From NCBI RefSeq assembly GCF_900188115.1, contig NZ_FZNW01000002.1, positions 62,001-126,000 of the forward strand: 64,000 nt of DNA, written 5' to 3'. The notes under the pieces were generated by a model, which saw nothing but the letters and a program-made list of their open reading frames with translations, had not been told where the DNA came from and ran no database searches. Below are positions 8,846-17,848 of the stretch, one piece after another. Source of the DNA: Haloechinothrix alba (GTDB lineage Bacteria > Actinomycetota > Actinomycetes > Mycobacteriales > Pseudonocardiaceae). How positions within the stretch are numbered: position 1 is the stretch's first letter; every line of letters begins with the position of its first letter. The position numbers and the translations under genes were made by a program.

Positions 8846-9687
8846 CGGAGACCACCGAACAGGTCTGTGGCCACCGGACCGGTACCACCGTAGGCGAGCT
8901 CGAAGTACTCGGTGTGCAGGTTCGGTAGCGCGATCCCGTTGGACAGCGCGCAGCACGCCCCTTCCGGCCTGCCGCTCCCGTCCCGCCACACGCTCACCTG
9001 GGTACGGTGCGCGTCCAGCGCCGCGAGCCTGGCGTCGAGCTGCCCGGCGACATCGATCGCCGCGTGGGCACGCTCGTCGGCGACGACGGGCAGCTCAGCG
9101 GGCTCGGGAACGGTGAACGGCACGCCGGGCAACTCCCGCAACGCCTGCACTCCGCGCCGCACTGGGGTCTGAGGTGCCACCGTGTGGAACACCCGCTGCA
9201 CCGCTCCGGAAGCCTCGGCCGCCGCATGTGTGACCTCGTGTGCCCGGATGTGATCGGGATGGCCGTACCCGCCGTTGGCGTCGTAGCTGACCACCACCTG
9301 CGGCCGCACCTCGTGCAGGATGGCGCGCAGCTGGGCGACCTGCTCGTCGAACGCGCCCGTGGCGAACGCCCGCGGGTGATGCCGCGAGCCGGCGCCCGCC
9401 ATGCCCGAGTCGCGCCAGCGCCCGATACCGCCGAGATAGAACTGCCTGGTCACGCCCAGTTCCCGGCAGGCGGCGCGCAGCTCGCCCGCGCGGTAGCCAC
9501 CGAGCTGGTCCCCGGCGTGTGAGCCCAGCTCGGCGAGCTCGGCAGGGATGATCTCCCCCTCCTCGCCGAGCGTGCAGGTCACGAGCGTGACGTCCGCGCC
9601 TTCGGCGGCGTACCGGGCGATGGTCCCGCCGGTGGTGAGGGTCTCGTCGTCCGGATGCGCGTGAACGAGCAATAACCTGGTCTCCAC
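8842..9687 (-). CDS. mshB: N-acetyl-GlcN-Ins deacetylase (mycothiol biosynthesis)
   Basis: Zinc deacetylase that removes the acetyl group from GlcNAc-inositol to give GlcN-inositol, the second committed step of mycothiol synthesis in the cytoplasm. The 281-residue protein has the LmbE/PIG-L metal motif AHPDDE at residues 10-15 and the second zinc site in YGHPDHIRAHE near residue 145. Length and the CTLGEEGEIIP block match MshB rather than the amidase Mca, which is also present at 54914-55807. GTG at 9687 has an AGGGTGG ribosome site. It is the first gene of a three-gene operon and is divergent from the AbiEi/DUF559-type gene, with a palindromic element between them. Confidence 0.92.
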   Translation of the reverse strand: METRLLLVHAHPDDETLTTGGTIARYAAEGADVTLVTCTLGEEGEIIPAELAELGSHAGDQLGGYRAGELRAACRELGVTRQFYLGGIGRWRDSGMAGAGSRHHPRAFATGAFDEQVAQLRAILHEVRPQVVVSYDANGGYGHPDHIRAHEVTHAAAEASGAVQRVFHTVAPQTPVRRGVQALRELPGVPFTVPEPAELPVVADERAHAAIDVAGQLDARLAALDAHRTQVSVWRDGSGRPEGACCALSNGIALPNLHTEYFELAYGGTGPVATDLFGGLR

Positions 9688-9732
9688 GCTGCCACCCTAA
9701 TCGCTGCCCCGACCACACCGTTGCCGTGGCAC

Positions 9733-9781
9733 GCTGAATGACGCTTTCAGTCCACGAGAAGGACTGAAAGCGTCATTCAGC
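9733..9781. repeat. Family A palindrome, copy 1 (divergent promoter region)
   Basis: Perfect 21-bp inverted repeat with a 7-nt loop (ACGAGAA). The arms are 9733-9753 and 9761-9781, with core TGAATGACGCTTTCAGTCC. It sits between two divergent gene starts, so it cannot simply be a terminator for either. Further copies are at 10845, 10904, 20782, 20812, 20842 and 41456. Confidence 0.9.
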
Positions 9782-9863
9782 ATCTCGTCCACAGGGACGG
9801 AGTTGTGCACACCGTAGCGATGAGGGTCTGGGAGCCGGCTCGCCGTGGCCACATCCTCGTACC

Positions 9864-10850
9864 GTGACCCGAGCACAGCGGCGTGACCAGACCCAGACCT
9901 TGCTGTCGCACAGCACCAACGGCGTGATCCGTGTTCTCCGGCTGGCCGAGCTAGGCGTACCGGCGAACACCGCCTACCGCAGGTGCGGGCTGGACGGACC
10001 GTGGCGCAGGCTCCTACCCGGTGTCGTGTGCCTGCACAACGGCCCACCGACCCGCGAGCAGCAGGTCTCGGCGGCCCTGCTGTACGCAGGGCCCGACGCG
10101 GTCGCCACCGGCCTCGAGGCGTGCAGGCAGCACGGGCTGCGCAAGACCGGCGAGACCGACGGGACGGGCGGGACCGGCACCGACGGCGTAGTGCACCTGC
10201 TCGTACCGGCGGACCGGAAGGTGCACAGCAACGGGTTCGCCGTCGTCGAGCGCACGACCCGCATGCCACCCGCTGTCGTGCGGGGCGGCACCCCGCTGGC
10301 ACCGACCACCCGCGCCGTACTCGACGCCTGCCGGCGCATAACGACCCTCGCACCGTGCCGCGCGCTGCTGGCCGAGGCGGTTCAGCGACGCTTCACCACG
10401 CCCGACAAGCTCAGGGCCGAACTGGCACGCGGCAGCCAACGCGGCTCGGCGATCCCGCGCAAGGCACTGGCGGAGATCTCCGAAGGAGCCCACTCGGTCG
10501 CCGAGATCGACGCGTACGGCGTATGGCAGCGGTCGCAGCTGCCTGTCCCGGCCTGGAACGGCAGGCTGGTCGGCCCGGACGGCGAGTACATCGCCACCCC
10601 GGACGCGTGGTTCGACGACGTCGCACTGGCCTGGGAGATCGACTCGCGCCAGTACCACAGCGACCCGGACGGCTACGCGGCCACGATGGCGCGCAACACG
10701 CGCTACGCGACACACGGGGTCGTGCTGCTGCAGTCCTTGCCGGCACGCGTCCGCGACGAACCCGAGGCGGTCGCCCGTGAGCTCCGCGCCGCGTACGCTG
10801 CGGCGGCCGCGCGCCCACGCCCTGACGTGACGCACCACCCCGTGGGTTGA
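9864..10850 (+). CDS. AbiEi-type N-domain / DUF559-like endonuclease-fold protein
   Basis: 328-residue protein of a type common in actinobacteria. Residues 15-70 resemble the winged-helix domain of AbiEi antitoxins (VIRVLRLAELGVPANTAYRRC, then a LLPGVVCLHNGPPT hairpin). The C-terminal 110 residues resemble a Vsr/DUF559 restriction-endonuclease fold, with an acidic AEID, an ATPDAWFDD strand, WEIDSRQYH and a basic R-N-TRYATHG helix. The usual annotation is hypothetical or putative antitoxin; no AbiEii toxin gene lies beside it, so a toxin-antitoxin role is doubtful. Its TGA stop codon lies inside a family A palindrome. Confidence 0.72.
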   Translation: MTRAQRRDQTQTLLSHSTNGVIRVLRLAELGVPANTAYRRCGLDGPWRRLLPGVVCLHNGPPTREQQVSAALLYAGPDAVATGLEACRQHGLRKTGETDGTGGTGTDGVVHLLVPADRKVHSNGFAVVERTTRMPPAVVRGGTPLAPTTRAVLDACRRITTLAPCRALLAEAVQRRFTTPDKLRAELARGSQRGSAIPRKALAEISEGAHSVAEIDAYGVWQRSQLPVPAWNGRLVGPDGEYIATPDAWFDDVALAWEIDSRQYHSDPDGYAATMARNTRYATHGVVLLQSLPARVRDEPEAVARELRAAYAAAAARPRPDVTHHPVG

Positions 10851-10924
10851 ATGACGCGTTCCGTCCTTCTCGTGGACGGAACGCGTCATTCAACCACCAA
10901 AATGGACTGAAAGCGTCATTCAGC
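10845..10924. repeat. Family A palindrome, copy 2 plus half copy, spanning two stop codons
   Basis: A perfect 22-bp inverted repeat (10845-10866 and 10874-10895, loop TTCTCGT) is followed by a single arm at 10904-10924. In the full copy the arm core reads GACGCGTTCCGTCC instead of GACGCTTTCAGTCC, with matching changes in the other arm. The TGA stop of the gene ending at 10850 and the TGA stop of the gene ending (minus strand) at 10920 are both the element's own TGA. It may act as a bidirectional terminator here. Confidence 0.9.
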
Positions 10925-11942
10925 GTTCGGGGAAGTGGCAGGCGACGGGGTGCCCGCCTCCTCGGTCGACGAGGGCGGGTTCCTCGGTGGCGCAGATCTC
11001 GGCCGCCTTCCAGCAACGCGTCCGGAACCGGCAACCGCTCGGCGGGTCGATCGGGTTCGGCACGTCCCCGCTGAGGATGATGCGTTCCCGCTCGCGCTCG
11101 CTGCCCGGGTCCGCCTCCGGAGCCGCCGACAGCAGCGCACGCGTGTACGGGTGCGCCGGTTCCTGGTAGATCTCCTCGCGCGTGCCCGTCTCCACGATCT
11201 TGCCGAGGTACATCACCGCTATCCGGTCGGAGATGTGCCGCACCACGGACAGGTCGTGCGCGATGAACAGGTACGCCAGCCCGAACTCGTCCTGCAGGTC
11301 CTCCAGGAGGTTGACCACCCCGGCCTGCACCGACACGTCCAGCGCGGACACCGGCTCGTCGAGCACGAGCAGCTTCGGCTGCAGCGCCAGCGAGCGCGCG
11401 ATACCGATGCGCTGGCGCTGCCCCCCGGAGAACTCGTGCGGGTACCGGTTGCCGTGCTCCGGGCTGAGGCCCACCAGCTCCAGCAGCTCGGCGACACGCT
11501 CCGCACCGCCGTCCCGCCAGGTCCCGTGTACCTTCAACGGCTCGGCGACGATGTCGCTCACCGGCATCCTCGGGTTCAGCGACGCGAACGGGTCCTGGAA
11601 CACGATCTGCATGTCACGCCGGATCGGCTGCAGCTCCCGGAAGCTCAGGCCGATCAGCTCGCGGCCCCCGAACCGCACCGACCCGGAGCTCGGCCTGTTC
11701 AGCTGCAGCAACGACCGCCCGGTCGTGGACTTGCCGCAACCGGACTCGCCGACGATGCCGAGCGTCTCGCTCTCGCTGACGTGGAACGACACCCCGCTGA
11801 CGGCCTGCACATCGCCGATCTTCCTGCGTAGCAGCCCGCCACCCCGCACGGGGAAGTTGACCACGAGGTCGTTCACCTCGAGCAGGGGCTCGCCCTGCCC
11901 GCCGGATACCGCTTGCTGCGCGCTGTCTGCCATCACGCTCAT
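10920..11942 (-). CDS. Peptide ABC transporter ATP-binding subunit (DppF/OppF-like)
   Basis: 340-residue ATPase of an oligopeptide/dipeptide importer, acting at the inner face of the membrane. It shows Walker [11 protein letters not shown]-loop [10 protein letters not shown], the signature [15 protein letters not shown], Walker B LLVLDEP, the D-loop SALD and the H-loop AHDLSVV. A C-terminal peptide-transporter extension follows ([12 protein letters not shown], then a Cys-containing FRTRCWKA). ATG at 11942 overlaps the dppD-like stop by four bases, and this coupling fixes the start. It is the last gene of the five-gene operon, and its TGA stop lies in a family A arm. Confidence 0.92.
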   Translation of the reverse strand: MSVMADSAQQAVSGGQGEPLLEVNDLVVNFPVRGGGLLRRKIGDVQAVSGVSFHVSESETLGIVGESGCGKSTTGRSLLQLNRPSSGSVRFGGRELIGLSFRELQPIRRDMQIVFQDPFASLNPRMPVSDIVAEPLKVHGTWRDGGAERVAELLELVGLSPEHGNRYPHEFSGGQRQRIGIARSLALQPKLLVLDEPVSALDVSVQAGVVNLLEDLQDEFGLAYLFIAHDLSVVRHISDRIAVMYLGKIVETGTREEIYQEPAHPYTRALLSAAPEADPGSERERERIILSGDVPNPIDPPSGCRFRTRCWKAAEICATEEPALVDRGGGHPVACHFPER

Positions 11943-13045
11943 CGCGACCTCTCGCTCTCGGCCCGGAAGTACGCCGTCGGATCGTCGACCTGAGCCAGCC
12001 GGGACCAGTGGTGGCACGCGGCATAGTGCTCGTCGGCGTCGGTAGGCGCCAGCTCCGGTTCGGTGGTCACGCACGCGCTGTCGTCCGCGAGCGGGCAACG
12101 CGGGGAGAACGGGCACCCCGGCGGCACGTTGATCAGCGACGGCGGGGTACCGACGATGGGGCGCAACCGCTCGTGCTCGGTCGCGTCGAGGTGTGGAAGC
12201 GAGCCGAGCAACCCGGCCATGTAGGGCATGCGCGGCTGGTTGAACACCACGTCCACGTTGCCGATCTCCACCGGCCTGCCCGCGTACATCACCAGGACTC
12301 GATGGGCCATACCCGCGATCACACCCAGGTCGTGGGTGATCATCAGGATCGCCGCGTTGACCTCGTCCTTGACCTCGAGCAGCTTCTCCAGGATCTGCGC
12401 CTGCACCGTGACGTCCAGCGCCGTTGTCGGTTCGTCCGCGATGATGAGGTCGGGATCGTTGATGATCGCCATCGCGATCATCACGCGCTGCCGCATCCCG
12501 CCGGAGAACTCGTGCGGGTAGCTCTTCAGCCGGGCCTCCGGTCGCGGGATCCCGACCAGGTCGAGCATCTCCTTCGCGCGCGTCAGCGCCTGCTTGCGCG
12601 AGACCAGGTGATGCGACAGCACAGCCTCGGCCAGCTGGTCACCGATGGTCTGCACCGGGTTCAGCGAGGTCATCGGGTCCTGGAAGATCATAGCGATCTT
12701 CTCGCCGCGCAGCGAACGGTGCTCCTTCTCCCGCATCCGCAGCAGGTCCTTGCCGCGGTACCGGATGCTGCCGCGTACGCGCGCGTTGCCGGGCAGCAAC
12801 CCCATGATCGCCATCGAGGAGACCGACTTGCCCGAGCCGGACTCCCCCACGATGCCCAGCACCTCGCGCTCCCGCACGGAGTAGTCCACGCCGCGCACGG
12901 CATGCACCATGCCGTCGTCGGTGGGGAACTCCACGGTCAGGTCCTCCACCCGCAGGATCTCCTCGTCGGACGGGGGCAGCGAGTCCGCGAGGGTCTTTCC
13001 CGCGTGTACCCGCGAGCCGTTGGCGGGCTCCAGATTCGTCGACAT
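11939..13045 (-). CDS. Peptide ABC transporter ATP-binding subunit (DppD/OppD-like)
   Basis: 368-residue ATPase partner of the preceding subunit; the two form the heterodimeric motor of the peptide importer. It shows Walker [24 protein letters not shown], signature [14 protein letters not shown], Walker [13 protein letters not shown] and H-loop THDLGVIAG, and the oligopeptide-transporter C-terminal extension with [13 protein letters not shown] and [10 protein letters not shown] (Cys pair). The start codon overlaps the dppC-like stop by one base. The N-terminal 30 residues before the ATPase fold are unusually long and polar. Confidence 0.92.
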   Translation of the reverse strand: MSTNLEPANGSRVHAGKTLADSLPPSDEEILRVEDLTVEFPTDDGMVHAVRGVDYSVREREVLGIVGESGSGKSVSSMAIMGLLPGNARVRGSIRYRGKDLLRMREKEHRSLRGEKIAMIFQDPMTSLNPVQTIGDQLAEAVLSHHLVSRKQALTRAKEMLDLVGIPRPEARLKSYPHEFSGGMRQRVMIAMAIINDPDLIIADEPTTALDVTVQAQILEKLLEVKDEVNAAILMITHDLGVIAGMAHRVLVMYAGRPVEIGNVDVVFNQPRMPYMAGLLGSLPHLDATEHERLRPIVGTPPSLINVPPGCPFSPRCPLADDSACVTTEPELAPTDADEHYAACHHWSRLAQVDDPTAYFRAESERSR

Positions 13046-14037
13046 CAGTCACGCACCCGGTTCTGTCGTGGGTCGAAGGCGTCGCGCAATCCGTCACCGA
13101 TGAAGTTCACGGACAGCACGATGCCGATGATGAAAAGTCCCGGCCAGTAGAACAACCACGGCCGCACGGTCAGCGCGTTCTGGTAGTCGCTGATGATCCT
13201 GCCGAGCGAGGTGTCCGGGGGTTGCACCCCCAGCCCCAGGAAGGACAGCGCCGACTCGAGGATGATCGCACTCGCGATGGCCAGCGTCACCGAGACGATG
13301 ATGATGCCGACCGTGTTCGGCAGGATGTGCTTGACGATGATCCGTCGCGCGGACGTACCGAACGACCTGGCCGCGATGACGAACTCCTTCTCCCGGATGG
13401 ACAGCACCTCGCCGCGGATCAGCCGCGCCGTCGGTGTCCAGGTCACCAGCCCCAGCACGAGCCCGAGCACGACGATGCCCCTGTCCCCTGCCATCACGGC
13501 CACCATGCCCGCGAACAGCAGGGTGGGGATGGTGATGACCAGGTCGGTCAGCCGCATCAGCGCGGCCTCGGACTTGCCCCGGAAGTACCCGGCGACCGCG
13601 CCGACGAGCGTCCCGACGAAGGTGGCAACGATACCGACGATGAACGCGATCACCAGCGACACCTGGGTCCCCCGCATGGTCAGCGCGAAGTAGTCCCTGC
13701 CGACGTTGTCCTGCCCGAAGGGATGCTCGCCGATCTGCAGGCCGGAACCACCCAGGAAGCCGGGCAACAGGCTCAGTGTCGGCTTGCCGCCGTCGACGAG
13801 CGTTCCGGTCGAGGAGAAGTCCTTGGGCCACCAGCCGGGGATCGGTCCGGCACCGATCGAGGTCACCGCAAGCAGCACGATCGCCCCGAGACCGATCATG
13901 CCCGCGACAGCCCCCTTGTGGCGGATGAAGCGCCGGAGCACCAGCTGGCCCTGGGTACGCGTCCGCACCCCCATGCCCTGAACCGCGTCGGTGCCGCTGG
14001 GTGCTTGCGCCGGCTTCGTCCTAGTTCTGCGCATCAT
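13045..14037 (-). CDS. Peptide ABC transporter permease (DppC/OppC-like)
   Basis: 330-residue integral membrane permease, one half of the translocation channel. An N-terminal segment and TM1 at about 42-63 precede a periplasmic loop that includes HPFGQDNVGRDYF, the OppC N-terminal signature. The BPD_transp_1 domain then spans roughly 120-320, with the cytoplasmic EAA loop (AARSFGTSARRIIVKHILPN) that contacts the ATPases. ATG at 14037 lies after AGGAG with 7-nt spacing. It starts 13 bases after the dppB-like stop and runs into the ATPase gene. Confidence 0.92.
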   Translation of the reverse strand: MMRRTRTKPAQAPSGTDAVQGMGVRTRTQGQLVLRRFIRHKGAVAGMIGLGAIVLLAVTSIGAGPIPGWWPKDFSSTGTLVDGGKPTLSLLPGFLGGSGLQIGEHPFGQDNVGRDYFALTMRGTQVSLVIAFIVGIVATFVGTLVGAVAGYFRGKSEAALMRLTDLVITIPTLLFAGMVAVMAGDRGIVVLGLVLGLVTWTPTARLIRGEVLSIREKEFVIAARSFGTSARRIIVKHILPNTVGIIIVSVTLAIASAIILESALSFLGLGVQPPDTSLGRIISDYQNALTVRPWLFYWPGLFIIGIVLSVNFIGDGLRDAFDPRQNRVRD

Positions 14038-14050
14038 TCACCTACTCCTG

Positions 14051-15568
14051 TCAGGACAGCCGGATCCGCGGGTCGAGGAAGCCGTAGGCGATGTCGGCGA
14101 GCATGTTGAACGCCACGATCGCGCCCCCGGCGACGAGGAAGAACGCCATGATCGGCATGGGGTCGCCCTGGTTGATCCCGTCGAGCAGCATCCTGCCCAT
14201 GGCGCGCCACCCGAACACGGTCTCGGTCACCACGGCCCCGCCCATGACGGTGCCGATGTCGTAGGCGGTCAGCGTCGTGATGGGGATCAGGCCGTTGCGC
14301 AGCGAGTGCCGTGTGACCACCGCCCGTTCGGGCAGGCCCTTCGCGCGCGCGGTGCGCACGTAGTCCTGGTTCATCACCTCCAGCATGCTCGCCCTGGTGT
14401 AGCGGGTGTAGGTCGCCAGCGAGATCAGCATCAGCGCCAGCGTGGGCAGGGCGAGGTGCCCGACGGAGTCCAGACCGGACTGCCAGAAGGTGCCCTGGAA
14501 GTTGGGCGTGCCCGAGCCGATCGTGGAGACCGGGCGGCCGCCCTTCATATCGCTGTAGCTCGCGAAGGACTGCAGCAGCCGGTCGGTGAAGATCACCGCG
14601 CCGGTGAACAGGCCGGTGAACACCGCGGACTGGACGGCCGAGCGCCGGTACAGCTCGCCACCGAGCAGCCACCCGATGGCGAAACACACGCCTGCGGTGA
14701 TTACGGCGAGCAGCGCGATCGTGGCCAGGTTCGGGTCCCGCAGCACCGGGTCGAGCAGCAGCGCACTGGCGATGCCGGCGATGGCGGCTGCCATCGCCGC
14801 ACGCATCGGCGGGCTGTGCCAGTCCAGCCCGCTGAACAGCGTGGTGAAGCCGATCGCTCCCGCGACGGCGGTCAGGGAGATCACGAATATGCCCAGCCCC
14901 GGATCAGCGAACCAGCCGGTCTCCGACAGGGCCCACAGCAGGGCGCACATGGCCACGAACGCGACCACGAAGGTGGTCACCCTGCTGCGGCGGTCGCCGA
15001 CGACCAGCGCGGCGCAGAACAGCGCGACGAACAGCGCGATCAACCCGATCACCCAGAGGGCGAGCTTCGGGTCGGCCAGCCAGTTGTTGAGGTCGATGGC
15101 CACGAACTGCTTGAGCAGGGTGGCCACCCAGAACAGTGGCAGGGAGTAGAACAGGAACGCGGCGAAGGTCACCGACAGGTCCAGGCCGCTGTACTGCCGC
15201 AGCGCGGAGATCACCCCGATGGTGATCCCGACGACGATGGACAGCACCGTCGCGGCGAGAACCAGTTGCAGCGTGGCGCCGACGGCGTTCTCCAGCATGG
15301 CATTGACGCTCTGGCCGGTCACGTTCACACCGAGATCGCCGGTGAGCGCGGAACCGAGCCAGCGGAAGTAGCGGACGAATACGGGTTCGTCGAGGTTCAT
15401 CCGCTCGGTGATCTCGGCGATCGCGGCCTCTTGGGCCTGACCGCTCGGCAGCTGCCTGGCCTCGGCCAGGGGGTCCCCGACGTTCGCCGCCATGACGAAC
15501 ACCACGGCGGTGGCGGCGAGGAAGACCAGGGCCGAGACGAACAGGCGCCGCGCGATGAAGGCGAGCAT
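14051..15568 (-). CDS. Peptide ABC transporter permease (DppB/OppB-like) with a large insertion
   Basis: 505-residue permease, much longer than the usual 310-340 residues of DppB. The N-terminus (FIARRLFVSALVFL) and first periplasmic loop (MNLDEPVFVRYFRWLG) are typical, as is the C-terminal EAA region (TARAKGLPERAVVTRHSLRNGLIP, then DPRIRLS at the end). Between them, about residues 160-330, lies an extra block with several additional hydrophobic segments. I choose ATG at 15568, which has AGGAGA at good spacing; the frame is open 15 codons further upstream without a ribosome site. It pairs with the DppC-like subunit. Confidence 0.9.
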   Translation of the reverse strand: MLAFIARRLFVSALVFLAATAVVFVMAANVGDPLAEARQLPSGQAQEAAIAEITERMNLDEPVFVRYFRWLGSALTGDLGVNVTGQSVNAMLENAVGATLQLVLAATVLSIVVGITIGVISALRQYSGLDLSVTFAAFLFYSLPLFWVATLLKQFVAIDLNNWLADPKLALWVIGLIALFVALFCAALVVGDRRSRVTTFVVAFVAMCALLWALSETGWFADPGLGIFVISLTAVAGAIGFTTLFSGLDWHSPPMRAAMAAAIAGIASALLLDPVLRDPNLATIALLAVITAGVCFAIGWLLGGELYRRSAVQSAVFTGLFTGAVIFTDRLLQSFASYSDMKGGRPVSTIGSGTPNFQGTFWQSGLDSVGHLALPTLALMLISLATYTRYTRASMLEVMNQDYVRTARAKGLPERAVVTRHSLRNGLIPITTLTAYDIGTVMGGAVVTETVFGWRAMGRMLLDGINQGDPMPIMAFFLVAGGAIVAFNMLADIAYGFLDPRIRLS

Positions 15569-15610
15569 GGCGCAGTCTCCTGGGTACGCGGAACGATCAG
15601 GGTGGGGCCA

Positions 15611-15656
15611 CACCGCGGCGGGGCCGGGAAAGGGGACTCCCGGCCCCGCCGCGGTG
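15611..15656. terminator. Strong intra-operon hairpin between substrate-binding protein and permease genes
   Basis: Perfect 19-bp inverted repeat (15611-15629 and 15638-15656, nearly all G-C) with an 8-nt loop. There is no T-run on either strand. It lies in the 150-bp gap downstream of the binding-protein gene and upstream of dppB. In comparable operons such hairpins attenuate distal genes and stabilise the abundant binding-protein mRNA; that is inference here. Confidence 0.7.
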
Positions 15657-15718
15657 CGATACCGATGCGGGCCGCGTGTGAGCCGGTGTCAGCTCACCGC
15701 ACGGCGCACCGGGTCAGC

Positions 15719-17458
15719 TCACTCCCTGCTCCATTCCGGCATGTTCCACACCAGACCGGTCTGCGTCGGGTTCATCACGATGTTCTGCACGTCCTGCTGC
15801 CAGGCAGCGATGTTCGGGTGCTGGTACAGCGGGATGGTCGCCAGGTCGGCCCAGAGCTTCTCCTCGATGTCGGCCGCGATCGACAGCGCCTCGTCCTGGT
15901 CGCTCTGCCGCAGGATGTCATCGAGCATCTGGTCCATCTCCTCGTCGGAGTAGCACCCCATGTTGTTGCCCTTGCCCTCGGCGGAGCACTCCTCCGGGGA
16001 CCGGTAGGTGGAGTTCCAGCCGGACAGCACCGAGGAGCCGATCCAGGCGAACATCGCGACATCGAAGGTGCCCTGCGACAGACCACCGCTGGTGTCGAAG
16101 AAGTCGGCACTGGCGTCGAACTCCACCTCGAAGCCCGCTTCCTCGCAGGCCTCGGTGATCAGCGTGCCCGCGTTGTTCCTGCGCTCGTTGTCCAGCGTCT
16201 CCAGCCGGATCTCGGTGCCGACCGCGTCCTCGTCCTCGAGGATCTGCCGGGACCGCTCGAGGTCCTGCTCGCCGTACTCGTCGAGCCACTCGGAGGAACG
16301 GTCGATGGCCTCGTCGAAGCCCGGGTCCCACGGCGCGATGTTGCGGATGTCCTTCGTCTCGGCCTCCGGCATCACCGGCTGGATCAGGTTCTCCACAATG
16401 GTCTGCCGCGGCACGCACAGCGCGAAGGCCTCGCGCAGCTCGCGGCTCTCCGCGAAGGGCCCGTCGTTGAAGTTGAAGTCCAGGTGCTCGTAGCTGTACT
16501 GGTTCTCGACAGCCGACTCGATACCCGCGGCCTCCGCGGCCTCGATCTGGTTGGCGATGTCCACCGTCGGCTGCGGGTTGATGATGTCGACTTCCTGGTT
16601 CTCCAGGGCCTGGACCTGCTCTTCCTCGGGGATCTCCCGGATCACGATGGTCTCGGTCTCCGGTGCCTCACCCCAGTACTCCTCGTTGTAGGTGAGCGTG
16701 ACGTGCTGACCTTCCTGGTAGGAGTCCAGCTTGTACGGACCGGATGAGGGGATCAGCTCCTCGTCGGGCAGCGCGCCGTCGAGGAGCCAGCCCTCGTTGA
16801 AGAAGTCGACGGTGTCCTCGAGGGCCTCCCAGTCCTCGGCCTTGACGGCCTCGATGAACTCCTCGGAGGACAGACCGCCCTGCTCGGCGACGACATGCGC
16901 GGGCATCATGGCAGCGTTGCCGTTGCTCGGCCCGTTGCTGGTCCAGTCGGCGAAGGGCTGCTCGTACTCGAGCGTGAACTCCTTGTCCCCCGCCTCGCAG
17001 TCCGGCACCTGGGTGTCCTCGACCCCGTCGGTGCCGATCGCCGAGTAGTCCGACTCACCGCTTTGCTGGGCCCACCACAGCAGCGCGTCGTCACAGTCGA
17101 TCGGCTCGCCGTCCGACCAGGTGGCGTCCTCGTTGATCGTGTACTCGACCGTCAGCGGGTCGTCGGAGACCTGCTCGTAGGTGCCGAACTCCTCGTTCGG
17201 GGTGACCTGGCCGTCCTCCCCCGCGAAGTGCCAGAATCCGGTGGTCACCCATTCCATCACGACACCGTTGGCGAACGAGTTCGCTCCGGCCGTGGTGTTG
17301 TTGTAGCTGTCGAAGGGCTGGGGCCAGGCCAACGTGATGGTGTCGCCGCCCCCGCCGTCGTCACCGGCGGCATCATCACCGTTGTCGGCACACGCGCTCA
17401 GCACGAGCGCGCTCCCCGCGATCATCGCGACCGCAGAGGTGAATCGTGATCTCCTCAT
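15719..17458 (-). CDS. Peptide ABC transporter substrate-binding lipoprotein
   Basis: Extracytoplasmic solute-binding protein of family 5 (SBP_bac_5), 579 residues. It has a lipoprotein signal peptide with lipobox L-S-A-C (Cys at about 23), followed by an acidic Gly/Asp linker. The mature protein shows the family features: an N-terminal LAWPQPFDSYNN, TWSDGEPIDCDDALLWW, PSSGPYKLDSY-GQHVTLTYNEEYWG, then the C-lobe. It delivers peptides or another amphipathic substrate to the DppBCDF-like permease downstream. It is strikingly acidic along its whole length. ATG at 17458 has AGGAGG about 11 bases upstream. It is the first and presumably most expressed gene of the operon. Confidence 0.92.
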   Translation of the reverse strand: MRRSRFTSAVAMIAGSALVLSACADNGDDAAGDDGGGGDTITLAWPQPFDSYNNTTAGANSFANGVVMEWVTTGFWHFAGEDGQVTPNEEFGTYEQVSDDPLTVEYTINEDATWSDGEPIDCDDALLWWAQQSGESDYSAIGTDGVEDTQVPDCEAGDKEFTLEYEQPFADWTSNGPSNGNAAMMPAHVVAEQGGLSSEEFIEAVKAEDWEALEDTVDFFNEGWLLDGALPDEELIPSSGPYKLDSYQEGQHVTLTYNEEYWGEAPETETIVIREIPEEEQVQALENQEVDIINPQPTVDIANQIEAAEAAGIESAVENQYSYEHLDFNFNDGPFAESRELREAFALCVPRQTIVENLIQPVMPEAETKDIRNIAPWDPGFDEAIDRSSEWLDEYGEQDLERSRQILEDEDAVGTEIRLETLDNERRNNAGTLITEACEEAGFEVEFDASADFFDTSGGLSQGTFDVAMFAWIGSSVLSGWNSTYRSPEECSAEGKGNNMGCYSDEEMDQMLDDILRQSDQDEALSIAADIEEKLWADLATIPLYQHPNIAAWQQDVQNIVMNPTQTGLVWNMPEWSRE

Positions 17459-17848
17459 TATGACTGTGTCCTCCTAGCACTGGGCCGGTGTGGCCCGCAT
17501 CGCAACGGCATGTGTGGCCGAAGCCTATGACGCACCACACCTTTCTTGGTATGGCGAGCTCGCCGATGAACACTAGGAAGCGGGCCACACCGCGTCACGA
17601 GTTCGCGGAAGATCGTGACCAATCGGTGACTTCAGTCCCGAACCGCTCACCGGTTCGACCCAGTTGGCGACTACCTGGAGAAACGAACCATCCTACCGGG
17701 GTACGCCGAACGGTCCACGACTATCGGAGGGGATCTGGCCGAGCGGATTTCATTACTCTGTGTCGTACCCTTTCGGGCGTCACAGCACAGGCGCGCCCGA
17801 AGGGCGGGCGGGAACGCGGCCGACCGCGACGGGCGACCCGGGGCGCCG
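17459..17848. other. Intergenic region upstream of the peptide transporter operon
   Basis: 390 bases without a convincing gene. It lies upstream of the binding-protein gene and downstream of typA, so it should hold the operon promoter and the typA 3' region. I see no clear terminator, riboswitch or repeat; G+C is slightly lower than in the flanking genes. Confidence 0.5.

Noticed and set aside
13991-16747. Long open frame on the plus strand antisense to the transporter genes
   Set aside because: High G+C keeps antisense frames open. The translation is His/Arg/Gln-rich noise and the opposite strand holds a clear operon.
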